Positions 26,686 to 36,258 are shown, numbered from the stretch's first letter. The stretch is 64,000 nucleotides of DNA from Alphaproteobacteria bacterium UBA1301 (GCA_002307725.1 DBUB01000010.1:124001-188000); one strand, 5' to 3'. Numbers and translations: made by a program. The notes: generated from the sequence alone by a model not told the origin.

Positions 26686-28149
26686 TTATGCCGAAGCCGC
26701 CGTTGCCTCGTTGCGCGCCTTGGTGGCGTACCAGGTGATGGCGGAGGCTTCGATGTATTCAAAGGCGTAGTGATCGGATGCTTCGATCCCGGCGGCGGCG
26801 AGTTTTTCGCGCGGGCTGTCGCCGATCTTGGCGCACAACACGCAGGCAACGCCGTCCAGCGCTTTCAGCGTGGTGTCGAAAGCGTTGCCGTCGCTTTGGC
26901 CGCCGACGCAGTATTTGTCGGTGCGGCGATGACCGATGAATCTGGCGCCGGCGCTCGTCACTTCATAAATCTGGAACTCATTGGCGTGGCCGAAGTGCAA
27001 ATTGATGCGGCCGCCGCCCTTGGTCGCGACCGCCACCAGCACCGGCGTTTCGTTTGTTTGGGCCATCTGGGCGGCCTCCTTGGCTTTTTGCCGGTCGGCG
27101 CGTTCTTGCTCGACCACCGTGAGGTAGATTTCGCGCTGATGCGGATCGAACGGCTTTACCTCGCCGAGCTTGTTCAGGGCGAATTCGGCGCCGCGATCTT
27201 CACCCAGCAGACCGACCGCATCGGCGCGGCATTGGCGGCAGTGGCGCATCAGCTTGGCATCGGCACCGAGCTTGTCCTGCACCTGGCGCAATTCGGCCGG
27301 TGTCGGCCCGCGCTGACCGATCAGGCCAAAATGGGTGCCGTGCGCCGGATCGGAAATCAGCGGCATGATGTTGTGCAGGAAGGCGCCGCGCGCCCGCACC
27401 GCCGTGTTGACCGCCATCAGATGGCCGTCGTTGATGCCTGGGATCAGCACCGAATTGACCTTGACCAGAATGCCTTTGGCGGTCAGTGCCTCAAGTCCTT
27501 GCATCTGCCGTTCGTGCAGGATTTGCGCGGCTTCCAGCCCTTCCCAGCGGCGATGGCGATAGAAAATCCAGGGATAAATCTGTGCCCCGATTTCGGGATC
27601 GACCATATTGATGGTGATGGTCACATGATCGATGCCCATTTGCGCGATACGTTCCACATGATCGGGCAGGGCGAGGCCGTTGGTGGAGAGGCACAGCTTC
27701 ACATGCGGCAGCGCCGCGTGGATCAGTTCAAAGGTGCGGAAGGTCTTCTCGGCTTGCGCCAGCGCGTCGCCAGGCCCGGCAATCCCAACCACCGAAAGCT
27801 GCGGCACCTCCGCCGCCACCGCCAGCACCTTCCTCAGCGCTTCTTCGGGGGCCAGCTTTTCGCTGACCACGCCGGGCCGGCTTTCGTTGGAGCAATCGTA
27901 TTTGCGGTTGCAATAATGGCATTGGATGTTGCAAGCGGGCGCCACGGCAATATGCATCCGGGCGAAATAATGGTGGGCGTCTTCGCTGTAGCAGGGGTGA
28001 TCCTGAACCTTCTGCCACACCTCGGCGGAAAGATCGTCCGGTCCCGCTGCGCTGCCGCAGGAAGTGTTGCCGCTCGCCGCGCAGCCCGTCACTGGCTTCT
28101 TGTTATTGAAGCGGCCGATACTCGCAAGCGAAACGATGTTCTGCGTCAT
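26686..28149 (-). CDS. nifB: NifB, FeMo-cofactor radical SAM enzyme
   Basis: A 487-residue protein that builds the NifB-co precursor. Visible: radical SAM motif CNIQCHYC in IAVAPACNIQCHYCNRKYDC, additional cluster cysteines, and a C-terminal NifX/NafY-like cofactor-binding domain from about residue 370 (VAVATKGGGRINLHFGHANE). ATG 28149 gives MTQNIVSLASIGRFNN; a longer frame to 28263 would start upstream of the predicted sigma-54 promoter and is rejected. Head of the nifB-fdxN-nifZ-nifT operon, divergent from nifH. Confidence 0.96.
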   Translation of the reverse strand: MTQNIVSLASIGRFNNKKPVTGCAASGNTSCGSAAGPDDLSAEVWQKVQDHPCYSEDAHHYFARMHIAVAPACNIQCHYCNRKYDCSNESRPGVVSEKLAPEEALRKVLAVAAEVPQLSVVGIAGPGDALAQAEKTFRTFELIHAALPHVKLCLSTNGLALPDHVERIAQMGIDHVTITINMVDPEIGAQIYPWIFYRHRRWEGLEAAQILHERQMQGLEALTAKGILVKVNSVLIPGINDGHLMAVNTAVRARGAFLHNIMPLISDPAHGTHFGLIGQRGPTPAELRQVQDKLGADAKLMRHCRQCRADAVGLLGEDRGAEFALNKLGEVKPFDPHQREIYLTVVEQERADRQKAKEAAQMAQTNETPVLVAVATKGGGRINLHFGHANEFQIYEVTSAGARFIGHRRTDKYCVGGQSDGNAFDTTLKALDGVACVLCAKIGDSPREKLAAAGIEASDHYAFEYIEASAITWYATKARNEATAASA

Positions 28150-28184
28150 GTCCGATGAATGCTGAAGACCTCGCGGCAGGTTTC

Positions 28185-28200
28185 TGCACGGTGCGTGCCA
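28185..28200 (-). promoter_or_regulatory. Sigma-54 promoter of nifB operon
   Basis: On the minus strand, TGGCAC-GCACC-GTGCA has a perfect -24 box and the required GC at -12 (one mismatch, G for T). Predicted start near 28173, 24 bases before the nifB ATG. Confidence 0.8.
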
Positions 28201-28293
28201 AAGCGCGAAACGCTTGCTTTTGCGGGTTTCCGATTCCGAACGCCCGACAATTGCGTGTGACATGCGACAGAGTTCGGCGACCTACACATCGTT

Positions 28294-28311
28294 TTGTCGG
28301 CTTTCCGACAA
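28294..28311. promoter_or_regulatory. Shared NifA activator site between nifB and nifH
   Basis: TTGTCGGCTTTCCGACAA is a perfect 18-base palindrome containing TGT-N10-ACA. It lies about 75 bases from the nifH -24 element and about 100 bases from the nifB -24 element, so one NifA site can serve both divergent promoters. Extra half-sites (CCGACAA at 28244-28250, TTCGACAA at 28312-28319) flank it. Confidence 0.88.
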
Positions 28312-28374
28312 TTCGACAATCGCCGCTAGCCCGCGAAAACCGCCATTTCGGCGCCCGCAAGCGTAAATGCGGGT

Positions 28375-28390
28375 TGGCACGGCGATTGCT
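28375..28390 (+). promoter_or_regulatory. Sigma-54 promoter of nifHDK
   Basis: TGGCAC-GGCGA-TTGCT matches the -24/-12 consensus exactly. Predicted start near 28400; the nifH Shine-Dalgarno AAAGGAG and ATG 28429 follow. Confidence 0.92.
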
Positions 28391-28428
28391 CCTGTGCTCT
28401 CGGGTTCGAGACTTCAAAGGAGCTTTTC

Positions 28429-29307
28429 ATGGCACTGCGGCAGATCGCCTTCTACGGCAAGGGTGGCATCGGTAAGTCCACCACCAGCCAGAACACCCTC
28501 GCGGCACTGGCCGAGTTGGGAAAGAAGATTCTCATCGTCGGCTGCGACCCGAAGGCAGACTCGACGCGTCTGATCCTGCACGCCAAGGCGCAGAATAGCG
28601 TGTTGTCGCTGGCGGCCGAAGCGGGCTCGATCGAAGATCTCGAGCTCGAGGATGTGCTCAAGGTCGGTTACAAAGGCATCAAATGCGTCGAATCCGGCGG
28701 ACCGGAACCGGGCGTCGGCTGTGCCGGACGCGGCGTCATCACCTCGATCAACTTCCTCGAAGAGAATGGCGCCTATGACGGCATGGAGTACATCTCCTAC
28801 GACGTGCTCGGCGACGTGGTGTGCGGCGGCTTCGCCATGCCAATTCGCGAGAACAAGGCGCAAGAGATTTACATCGTGATGTCGGGCGAGATGATGGCGC
28901 TTTATGCCGCCAACAACATCTCCCGCGGCATTCTGAAATACGCCTCCACTGGCGGCGTGCGCCTCGGCGGCCTGATCTGCAATTCGCGCATGACCGACAA
29001 GGAGCTTGAGCTGTCGGAAGCGATGGCCAGGAAGCTCAACACCAAGCTGATCCATTTCGTGCCGCGCGACAACATCGTGCAACACGCCGAACTTCGCCGC
29101 ATGACGGTGATCGAATACGACCCCGAATGCCAGCAGGCCGAAGAGTATCGCCAACTCGCGCGCAAGATCGACGCCAACGGTGGCAAGGGTACGATCCCGA
29201 CTCCGATCACCATGGACGAACTCGAAGAAATGCTGATGGAGTTTGGTTTGCTCAAGCCCGAAGACGAAAGCATCGTCGGTCAGGCCAAAAGGAAGAGCGT
29301 CGCCTAA
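28429..29307 (+). CDS. nifH: Nitrogenase iron protein (dinitrogenase reductase)
   Basis: A 292-residue NifH: P-loop GKGGIGKSTT, cluster cysteine C98 in GVGCAGRGVITSINF, the second cluster cysteine in DVVCGGFAMPIRE, and Arg101 (CAGRG), the target of DraT. As a homodimer with one bridging [4Fe-4S] cluster it passes electrons to NifDK with ATP hydrolysis and also acts in FeMo-co assembly. First gene after the sigma-54 promoter; nifD follows 31 bases downstream. Confidence 0.98.
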   Translation: MALRQIAFYGKGGIGKSTTSQNTLAALAELGKKILIVGCDPKADSTRLILHAKAQNSVLSLAAEAGSIEDLELEDVLKVGYKGIKCVESGGPEPGVGCAGRGVITSINFLEENGAYDGMEYISYDVLGDVVCGGFAMPIRENKAQEIYIVMSGEMMALYAANNISRGILKYASTGGVRLGGLICNSRMTDKELELSEAMARKLNTKLIHFVPRDNIVQHAELRRMTVIEYDPECQQAEEYRQLARKIDANGGKGTIPTPITMDELEEMLMEFGLLKPEDESIVGQAKRKSVA

Positions 29308-29338
29308 GCGTCATTCTCACCGCCAGGAGAACAACAAT

Positions 29339-30793
29339 ATGGAAGCGGAAGCTAAAGCCGCCCGACGGCAGATGATTGCCGATACGCTTGCCGAATACCC
29401 GCCGAAAACGGCCAAGAAACGCGGCAAGCACCTCAACGTTTACGACGAAGGCAATCCCGATTGCGGCGTCAAGTCGAACATCAAATCCGTTCCGGGCGTA
29501 ATGACGGTGCGCGGCTGCGCTTATGCCGGCGCCAAGGGCGTGGTCTGGGGTCCGATCAAGGACATGGTCCACATCAGCCACGGCCCGGTGGGCTGCGGTC
29601 AATATAGCTGGGGCCAGCGTCGCAATTACGTCAGTGGCGCCGTCACCGGCGTCAATTCCTGGGTGGTGATGCAGATCACCTCTGACTTCCAGGAAAAGGA
29701 CATTGTGTTCGGTGGCGACAAGAAGCTCGTCAAGGTCATCGACGAGATCGAGACACTGTTCCCGCTCAACAAGGGCATCTCGGTGATGAGCGAGTGCCCG
29801 GTCGGTCTGATCGGCGACGACATCGAGTCGGTGTCGAAACGCAAGAGCAAGGAAATCGGCAAGCCGATCGCGCCGGTGCGCTGCGAAGGTTTCCGCGGCG
29901 TGTCGCAATCGCTCGGCCACCACATCGCCAACGACGTGATGCGCGATTACATTATCGATCCTGCCGCGAACAAAGAAGAACCCGATTTTGAACCGACGCC
30001 TTATGACGTCATGATTATCGGCGACTACAATATCGGCGGCGATGCCTGGGCGTCCCGCAAGCTGATCGAGGAAATGGGTCTTCGGGTTATCGGTTCGTGG
30101 TCGGGCGATGCCTCGGCGGCCGAAGTGGAACGCGGCCGCAAGGCCAAGATCAATCTCATCCACTGCTACCGGTCGATGAACTACATTTGCCGGCACATGG
30201 AAGAGAAGTACGGCGTGCCATGGATGGAATTCAACTTCTTCGGGCCGACCCGGATCGCCAAAAGTCTTCGTGCCATCGCTGAGCATTTCGACGACAAGAT
30301 CAAGGAAGGCGCCGAACGGGTTATCGCCAAGTATACGCCGATGACCGATGCGGTGATCGCCAAGTATCGCCCGCGCCTCGAAGGCAAGAAAATCATGCTT
30401 TACGTCGGCGGACTTCGTCCCCGCCATGTGTCGGACGCTTATGTCGACCTCGGGATGGAAGTGACGGCGACGGGGTACGAATTCGCCCACGCCGATGACT
30501 ATCAGCGCACCACGCACTACATCAAGGACGGCACGGTCGTTTACGACGACGCATCTGAATTCGAATTGGAACGGATCGCCCAGGCGCTCAAGCCCGATCT
30601 GGTCGGTTCCGGCATCAAGGAGAAGTACGGCACGCAGAAGCTCGGGTTTCCGTTCCGCCAGATGCACTCGTGGGACTATTCCGGCCCCTATCACGGCTAT
30701 GACGGCTTCCCGATTTTCGCCCGCGACATGGACCTCGCGATCAACAACCCCGTCTGGCGCATGATCAAGGCGCCGTGGAAGAAAGCCGAGTAG
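29339..30793 (+). CDS. nifD: Nitrogenase MoFe protein alpha chain
   Basis: A 484-residue NifD. P-cluster ligands lie in NPDCGVKSNIKSVPG, GPVGCGQYSWGQRRNY and MSECPVGLIGDDIE; the FeMo-co ligands are the cysteine in LIHCYRSMNYICRHMEEKYG and the histidine in FRQMHSWDYSGPYHGYDGF. ATG 29339 is preceded by CCAGGAGAACA. The Mo type is indicated by the surrounding nifENBQV genes and the absence of anfG/vnfG between D and K. Confidence 0.98.
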   Translation: MEAEAKAARRQMIADTLAEYPPKTAKKRGKHLNVYDEGNPDCGVKSNIKSVPGVMTVRGCAYAGAKGVVWGPIKDMVHISHGPVGCGQYSWGQRRNYVSGAVTGVNSWVVMQITSDFQEKDIVFGGDKKLVKVIDEIETLFPLNKGISVMSECPVGLIGDDIESVSKRKSKEIGKPIAPVRCEGFRGVSQSLGHHIANDVMRDYIIDPAANKEEPDFEPTPYDVMIIGDYNIGGDAWASRKLIEEMGLRVIGSWSGDASAAEVERGRKAKINLIHCYRSMNYICRHMEEKYGVPWMEFNFFGPTRIAKSLRAIAEHFDDKIKEGAERVIAKYTPMTDAVIAKYRPRLEGKKIMLYVGGLRPRHVSDAYVDLGMEVTATGYEFAHADDYQRTTHYIKDGTVVYDDASEFELERIAQALKPDLVGSGIKEKYGTQKLGFPFRQMHSWDYSGPYHGYDGFPIFARDMDLAINNPVWRMIKAPWKKAE

Positions 30794-30802
30794 GAGCGCC
30801 CT

Positions 30803-32332
30803 ATGCCGCAATCCGCAGACAAAATCCTCGATCACGCCCAGCTCTTCAACGAGCCGGAATATCAGGAACTTTTCGAGCGTAAGCACGCGCTAGAAAACCG
30901 GGCGTGCCCGGAAGAGATTGCCAAACAGCTCGCCTACACCAAGAGCTGGGAGTATCGCGAAAAAAATCTCGCCCGTGAGGCGCTCACCATCAACCCGGCC
31001 AAGGCGTGTCAGCCTTTGGGTGCGATGTTTGCCTCGGTCGGTTTCGCACGTACGCTCGCCTTCAACCACGGCAGCCAGGGCTGCACCGCCTATTTCCGTT
31101 CGCATCTGGCGCGCCATTTCAAGGAGCCTTGCGCGGCGGTCTCAACCTCAATGACCGAAGACGCAGCGGTGTTCGGCGGCATGCAGAATCTGGTCGACGG
31201 GCTTTCCAATGCCTACACCGTCTACAAGCCGGACATGATCGCCATCTCCACCACTTGCATTGCCGAGGTGATCGGCGACGATCTGACGTCCTTCATCCAG
31301 AAGGCGCACAAGGAAGGCTCCATTCCGGAGGAATTTCCGACCCCGCAGGCGCATACGCCGTCGTTCGTCGGCAGCCATATCAACGGCTACGACGCCGCGA
31401 TCAAGAGCGTGCTGACCTACTTCTGGGAAAAAAAGCTTGAGCGTGTGCCCAATGAAAAGATCAATCTGATCCCGGGCTTCGACGGCTTTGCGGTCGGCAA
31501 CAACCGCGAGCTGCGGCGCATCTTCGCCTTATTCGGCATTGACGTTACCATTATCTCCGACGTCTCCGATCAGTTCGATACCCCGACCGACGGCAAGTAC
31601 CGCATGTTCGACGGCGGCACCACGATCGACCAAGTGAAAGACGCCCTCAACGCCAAGGCGACGATCGCGATGCAGAAATACTGCAGCGACAAATCGCTCG
31701 AATACATCGCTGGCAAAGGGCAGGAGACAGCTGCGCTGCATTACCCAATGGGTCTCGGCGCCACCGATGAATTCCTGATGAAACTTTCGGAGTTCACCGG
31801 CAAGCCGATTCCGGAAAGCCTGGAAATGGAACGCGGCCGCCTGGTCGATGCGCTTGCCGACTCCTCGGGGTGGCTGCACGGCAAGAGCTATTCCATCTTC
31901 GGCGATCCCGATTTCTGTTACGGCATGGTCCGCTTCCTGCTCGAGATGGGCGCCGAGCCGGTCCACGTTCTGTCCACCAACGGTGGCAAGGAATGGGCGG
32001 AGGAGATGAAAGTGCTGCTCGCCACCAGTCCTTATGGTGCGCGGGCGCAGGTGTGGCCGGGCAAGGATTTGTGGGCGATGCGTTCGCTCCTCGCCACCGA
32101 GCCGAGCGATTTCGTCATCGGATCGACTTACGGCAAGATCTTCGAGAAGGACCTCGGCATTCCGCTGATCCGTCTGACCTTCCCGATCTTCGACCGCCAC
32201 CATCATCATCGCTTCCCGACCTGGGGCTACCAGGGCTCGCTCAGTGTGATGGTGACCATCCTCGACAAAATCTTGGACGAACTCGACCGGGCGACCATCA
32301 AAACGGGAATCTCGTTCGACCTCGTACGATGA
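30803..32332 (+). CDS. nifK: Nitrogenase MoFe protein beta chain
   Basis: A 509-residue NifK with the three P-cluster cysteines in NPAKACQPLGAMFASVGF, HGSQGCTAYFRSHLARHF and ISTTCIAEVIGDDL, and the C-terminal RLTFPIFDRHHHHRFPTWGY. It forms the alpha2-beta2 tetramer with NifD. Nine bases after nifD; 11 bases before nifE. Confidence 0.98.
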   Translation: MPQSADKILDHAQLFNEPEYQELFERKHALENRACPEEIAKQLAYTKSWEYREKNLAREALTINPAKACQPLGAMFASVGFARTLAFNHGSQGCTAYFRSHLARHFKEPCAAVSTSMTEDAAVFGGMQNLVDGLSNAYTVYKPDMIAISTTCIAEVIGDDLTSFIQKAHKEGSIPEEFPTPQAHTPSFVGSHINGYDAAIKSVLTYFWEKKLERVPNEKINLIPGFDGFAVGNNRELRRIFALFGIDVTIISDVSDQFDTPTDGKYRMFDGGTTIDQVKDALNAKATIAMQKYCSDKSLEYIAGKGQETAALHYPMGLGATDEFLMKLSEFTGKPIPESLEMERGRLVDALADSSGWLHGKSYSIFGDPDFCYGMVRFLLEMGAEPVHVLSTNGGKEWAEEMKVLLATSPYGARAQVWPGKDLWAMRSLLATEPSDFVIGSTYGKIFEKDLGIPLIRLTFPIFDRHHHHRFPTWGYQGSLSVMVTILDKILDELDRATIKTGISFDLVR

Positions 32333-32343
32333 GCTGAAACCTT

Positions 32344-33723
32344 ATGCTGCAGCACAAGCTCCAACATCTGTTCGAAGAGCCTGCTTGTGCCACGAACCGG
32401 GCCAAGGACGACAAGGCCCGCAAGAAGGGCTGTGGCGGCAAGCCGCTGACGCCGGGAAATGCGGCCGGCGGCTGTGCCTTCGACGGCGCCAAGATCGTGC
32501 TGCAGCCGATTACCGACGCGGCGCATCTGGTGCACGGGCCGATCGCTTGCGAAGGCAATTCCTGGGACAGCCGCCATTCGAAATCGTCCGGCCCGATGCT
32601 GTATCGCACCGGTTTCACCACCGACATGCGGGAACTCGACGTCGTCTATGGCGGCGAAAAGCGGCTGTATAAAGCAATCAAGGAAATCGCAACGCGTTTC
32701 GATCCGCCGGCGATTTTCGTCTATCAGACCTGCGTCACCGCCATGATCGGCGACGACATCGTCAAGGTCTGCAAGGCGGCGACCGAGCGTTTCGGCCGGC
32801 CGGTCATTCCGGTGAATGCGCCAGGATTCATCGGCAAGAAGAATTTCGGCACCAAGCTGGCGGGCGAGGTGCTGCTCGATTACGTCATTGGCACCGAAGA
32901 GCCAGAAATCACCACTTCCACTGACATCAATCTGATCGGCGAATACAACGTCTCGGGCGATTTGTGGAACGTCAAGCCGCTGCTTTCCCGTCTCGGCATT
33001 CGCTTGCTGGCATCGCTCACCGGCGATGCGCGTTTCCACGAAGTGACCAAAGCCCATCGCGCCCGCGTTAACATGATGGTGTGCAGCCAGGCGCTGATCA
33101 ATGTCGCGCGCAAGATGGAAGAACGTTGGGGCATTCCCTGGTTCGAAGGTTCGTTCTATGGCGTGCCGGAGACCAGCACGTCGCTGCGCACCATCGCGAA
33201 AATGCTGGTCGCGCGCGGCGCCGATGCTGCTCTCATCGACCGCACCGAAGCGCTCATTGTTGCGGAAGAGGCGCGCGTGGCGGCGGCGCTGGCGCCCATT
33301 CTACCGGTGCTGCAAGGCAAGCGAGCGCTGCTGTATTCCGGCGGCGTCAAATCGTGGTCGATGATCGCGGCGCTGCAATGGGCCGGTATGACGGTGATCG
33401 GCACCTCGGTGCGCAAGGCGACCGAAGACGACAAGAGCCGCGCGAGCGCGCTGATGGGCGAAGCGGGCGAGCTTTACGAAAACCTGTCGCAGCGCGATAT
33501 GTATGCCAAGCTGAAGAACGGCGACGCCGACATCCTGCTCTCGGGCGGGCGCACGCAATACGTCGCGCTCAAGGCCAAGGTGCCGTGGATCGACTCCAAC
33601 CAGGAGCGCCATGTCGCTTATGCCGGTTATGACGGCACGATTGCGCTTTTGAAAGCCATCCACAAAGAACTGACGAGCCCGATCTGGGCGCAGGTTCGCA
33701 CCCCGCCGCCGTGGGAGGATTGA
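32344..33723 (+). CDS. nifE: NifE, FeMo-co scaffold subunit
   Basis: A 459-residue NifD paralogue. N-terminal cysteine-containing segments (KKGCGGKPLTPGNAAGGCAF, GPIACEGNSWDSRHS, YQTCVTAMIGDDIVKVCKAA) match NifE. With NifN it forms the scaffold on which NifB-co matures to FeMo-co with Mo and homocitrate. Co-directional with and close to nifK and nifN, so part of one nifHDKENX transcription unit. Confidence 0.97.
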   Translation: MLQHKLQHLFEEPACATNRAKDDKARKKGCGGKPLTPGNAAGGCAFDGAKIVLQPITDAAHLVHGPIACEGNSWDSRHSKSSGPMLYRTGFTTDMRELDVVYGGEKRLYKAIKEIATRFDPPAIFVYQTCVTAMIGDDIVKVCKAATERFGRPVIPVNAPGFIGKKNFGTKLAGEVLLDYVIGTEEPEITTSTDINLIGEYNVSGDLWNVKPLLSRLGIRLLASLTGDARFHEVTKAHRARVNMMVCSQALINVARKMEERWGIPWFEGSFYGVPETSTSLRTIAKMLVARGADAALIDRTEALIVAEEARVAAALAPILPVLQGKRALLYSGGVKSWSMIAALQWAGMTVIGTSVRKATEDDKSRASALMGEAGELYENLSQRDMYAKLKNGDADILLSGGRTQYVALKAKVPWIDSNQERHVAYAGYDGTIALLKAIHKELTSPIWAQVRTPPPWED

Positions 33724-33724
33724 C

Positions 33725-35050
33725 ATGGCCTCCGTCGAAGCTCCGGCCAAAAACGTCACCATCAATCCGCTTAAGCTGAGCCAGCCGCTGGGCGGCGCCA
33801 CGGCTTTCATGGGCCTCGACGGCTGTCTGCCGATGCTGCACGCCGCCCAAGGTTGCACCGCGTTTGCGTTGGTGTTGCTGGTGCGCCATTTCCGCGAGGC
33901 GATCCCGTTCCAGACTACCGCGATGAACGAGGTCACCACCATCCTCGGCGGCATGGACAATCTGGAAACGGCGATCGTCAATATCGCGGGCCGCGCTCAT
34001 CCCAAGGTGATCGGTATTTGTTCCAACGGCCTCACCGAAGCGCGCGGCGAAGACATCAAGGGCGATCTGAAGCTGATCCGTGCCAAGCATCCGGACCTTG
34101 CCGACACCGCGTTGATCTACGCCGCGACCCCCGATTACACTGGCTCGTTCCAGGACGGTTGGGCGGCGGCGGTCGGCGCCATTATCGACGAACTGGTGCA
34201 TCCGGCGCCGGGACGCAATTTGCGCCAGGTCAATTTGCTCGCCGGCTCCCACCTCACCCCTGCCGACATCGAAGAAATCCGCGACACGGTGGAAGCGTTC
34301 GGTCTGGCGCCGATCATTCTGCCCGATATTTCCGGTTCCCTCGACGGTCATGTCGCCGACGCTTACGTGCCCACCACGCTTGGCGGCACGACGCTCGATG
34401 ATATCCGCCGCATGGGCCGTTCCGTCATTACTTTGGCACTTGGCTTGCACATGGAACCGGCGGCGCGTCGCCTCGAAGCGCGCTGTGGGGTTCCTGTCGA
34501 GACCTTCCCCCGTCTTACGGGTCTTCTGGCTTGGGATCGGTTCATCGCTGCCCTGGCCAGGATTTCCGGCAAGCCAGTGCCGCAGGCCATCCGGCGGCGC
34601 CGTAGCCAACTACTCGACGCTATGCTGGATGGCCATTTTTTCTTCGGCGAAAAGAAGATTGGCATCGCGGCCGAGCCTGATCTGCTGTTCACGCTGGCGA
34701 ACTTTCTCGCTGATATGGGCTGCACGATCGGGGCCGCGGTCAGCCCGACGCAGAATCCGGTGCTCGAAAGCATTCCCGCCACGCGCGTTGTGATCGGCGA
34801 TCTCGACGATCTCGAACAGGCCGCGGGCGATTGCGATTTGATCATCAGCCACAGCCATGGGCGGCGTGTTGCCGAGCGGCTCGGCACCATATTTTTCCCC
34901 GCAGGGTTCCCGGTGTTCGACCGGCTGGGAGCGGCGCAGCGCTTGTCGGTCGGTTACCGCGGCACAAGCGATCTGATTTTCGACATCGGCAATTTGTTTA
35001 TCGCAGACGACGCTGAGGGAGGCGAACATGCGGCGACTACATCTCATTGA
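33725..35050 (+). CDS. nifN: NifN, FeMo-co scaffold subunit
   Basis: A 441-residue NifK paralogue: NPLKLSQPLGGATAFMGLDG, LHAAQGCTAFALVLLVRHF, TTAMNEVTTILGGMDNLETA and ISHSHGRRVAERLGTIFFPA are the NifN pattern. It pairs with NifE. Its ATG follows the nifE stop by one base, and its last 23 bases overlap the nifX start. Confidence 0.97.
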   Translation: MASVEAPAKNVTINPLKLSQPLGGATAFMGLDGCLPMLHAAQGCTAFALVLLVRHFREAIPFQTTAMNEVTTILGGMDNLETAIVNIAGRAHPKVIGICSNGLTEARGEDIKGDLKLIRAKHPDLADTALIYAATPDYTGSFQDGWAAAVGAIIDELVHPAPGRNLRQVNLLAGSHLTPADIEEIRDTVEAFGLAPIILPDISGSLDGHVADAYVPTTLGGTTLDDIRRMGRSVITLALGLHMEPAARRLEARCGVPVETFPRLTGLLAWDRFIAALARISGKPVPQAIRRRRSQLLDAMLDGHFFFGEKKIGIAAEPDLLFTLANFLADMGCTIGAAVSPTQNPVLESIPATRVVIGDLDDLEQAAGDCDLIISHSHGRRVAERLGTIFFPAGFPVFDRLGAAQRLSVGYRGTSDLIFDIGNLFIADDAEGGEHAATTSH

Positions 35051-35498
35051 CGCGCAGGAGGATCACACCACGAGCAACGGAGCCTTGAAGATCGCGTTTG
35101 CCACCCAGGACCTGAAGCGGGTCGACTCCCATTTTGGCAGCGCCCCCGCCATCGTCATTTATGAAGTAGGCACATCCGATTATCGCTTCCTGGAAGCGGT
35201 GCAGTTCGATGCGGTGTCGAACCAGAACGGCGTCCATATCGACGAAAGCGACAGCGACGACCGCATCGGTGCCAAAGTGCAAGCGCTGACCGGTTGCGCC
35301 ATGGTGTTTTCGCTGGCTATCGGCGGCGTCGCGGCGGCCCGCGTGGTCAACAACAAGGTCTATCCCTTGAAGCTGCCGGCGCCGGAAGCCATCACCGATG
35401 TGATCGGCCGCGTCCAGACCATGATGAAGGGTACGCCGCCGCCGTGGATGCGCAAGCTGCTGACCAAAGGCAATGCCGACGCCTTTCTGGACGAGTGA
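35028..35498 (+). CDS. nifX: NifX, FeMo-co precursor carrier
   Basis: A 156-residue protein of the dinitrogenase iron-molybdenum cofactor family: LKIAFATQDLKRVDSHFGSA, then IVIYEVGTSDYRFLEAVQFD, and a cofactor-binding fold similar to the NifB C-terminus. The start (MRRLHLIDAQED) overlaps nifN by 23 bases and has GAGGGAGG nearby. NifX shuttles NifB-co/VK-cluster between NifB and NifEN. Confidence 0.95.
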   Translation: MRRLHLIDAQEDHTTSNGALKIAFATQDLKRVDSHFGSAPAIVIYEVGTSDYRFLEAVQFDAVSNQNGVHIDESDSDDRIGAKVQALTGCAMVFSLAIGGVAAARVVNNKVYPLKLPAPEAITDVIGRVQTMMKGTPPPWMRKLLTKGNADAFLDE

Positions 35499-35504
35499 AA
35501 CGCC

Positions 35505-35945
35505 GTGGCTGAGTTAGGCCCTTTTTGCAGCGAATTGGTGCGGCAGGTCCGCGCCCAGGACACTTACGGCCTGTGGGACGGCAAGCTGGATGTTGAGCTA
35601 CTGGGGCCGTTCCTCATCGACAAAGCGAAAGCGCGCGAGATTCCGGTCATCGGCGATCCCGATCCGGCGGTGTTGGCGCGTCTTACCCTGTTTTATGCCG
35701 CGGTGGCGCTCGCCATCGAGAAGCGCAGCGGGATCATGGCATCGCCGCTGATGAGCATCACCGGCGAGGGCTTTGGGCGCGTGGTGCTGACCTGCGGCCG
35801 TCTGGTGGCGGTGTCGAAAACGCTGCGTGACGTCCACCGCTTCGGTTTTCCCAGTCTCGAAAAGTTGGAAGCGACCGGCGCGGCGCTGGTCGAAGACGCA
35901 CTGACATGGATCGAAAAATTCAACGATGCCGCCACGGCGGATTAG
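35505..35945 (+). CDS. NifX-associated protein (DUF269)
   Basis: A 146-residue protein starting at GTG 35505 (V/M-AELGPFCSELVRQVRAQDTY), containing YGLWDGKLDVELLGPFLID and SLMSITGEGFGRVVLTCGRLV-like segments seen in the DUF269 NifX-associated family. Such genes nearly always follow nifX in alpha- and gammaproteobacteria; the function is unresolved. Six bases after nifX. Confidence 0.9.
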   Translation: MAELGPFCSELVRQVRAQDTYGLWDGKLDVELLGPFLIDKAKAREIPVIGDPDPAVLARLTLFYAAVALAIEKRSGIMASPLMSITGEGFGRVVLTCGRLVAVSKTLRDVHRFGFPSLEKLEATGAALVEDALTWIEKFNDAATAD

Positions 35946-35964
35946 ATCAACGGAGGGGAGTGTA

Positions 35965-36258
35965 ATGGCTGAGTTTGTGACCCGGGACGGTACGCCGTGG
36001 GAACCGGTATATCTGTTGTCGATCGAAGGCAGCGAGTGCCTGGGCTGCGGGCGCTGCTTCAAAGTCTGTGGCCGCAAGGTGCTGACCCAGGTGCCGCTCG
36101 ATGAAGAAGGCAACGTCGCCGAGGATGAAGAAGACATCGAGCGCTACGTGATGACGGTTACCAATCCGGGCGATTGCATTGGCTGCGGCGCTTGCGCCCG
36201 GGTCTGCGCCAAGACCTGCCAGAAGCACGGTGTCGAACCCCTACAACAGGCAGCGTAG
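35965..36258 (+). CDS. fdxB: Nif-specific ferredoxin III (FdxB-like)
   Basis: A 97-residue ferredoxin: CLGCGRCFKVCGRKVL (first [4Fe-4S] site) and CIGCGACARVCAKTCQKHG (second), with an acidic insert between them (DEEGNVAEDEEDIERYVMTV). ATG 35965 follows GGAGGGG. It probably carries electrons for nitrogenase or cofactor assembly. Last gene of the nifH-led run; an inverted repeat follows. Confidence 0.93.
   Translation: MAEFVTRDGTPWEPVYLLSIEGSECLGCGRCFKVCGRKVLTQVPLDEEGNVAEDEEDIERYVMTVTNPGDCIGCGACARVCAKTCQKHGVEPLQQAA

Noticed and set aside
26665..28158. 497-codon plus-strand frame opposite nifB
   Set aside because: Exact antisense of the well-supported nifB; histidine/glycine-rich shadow translation.
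28256..28269. TGTGTGACATGCGACA-like NifA site near nifB/nifH
   Set aside because: The TGT to ACA spacing is eight, not ten; only the palindrome at 28294-28311 fits.
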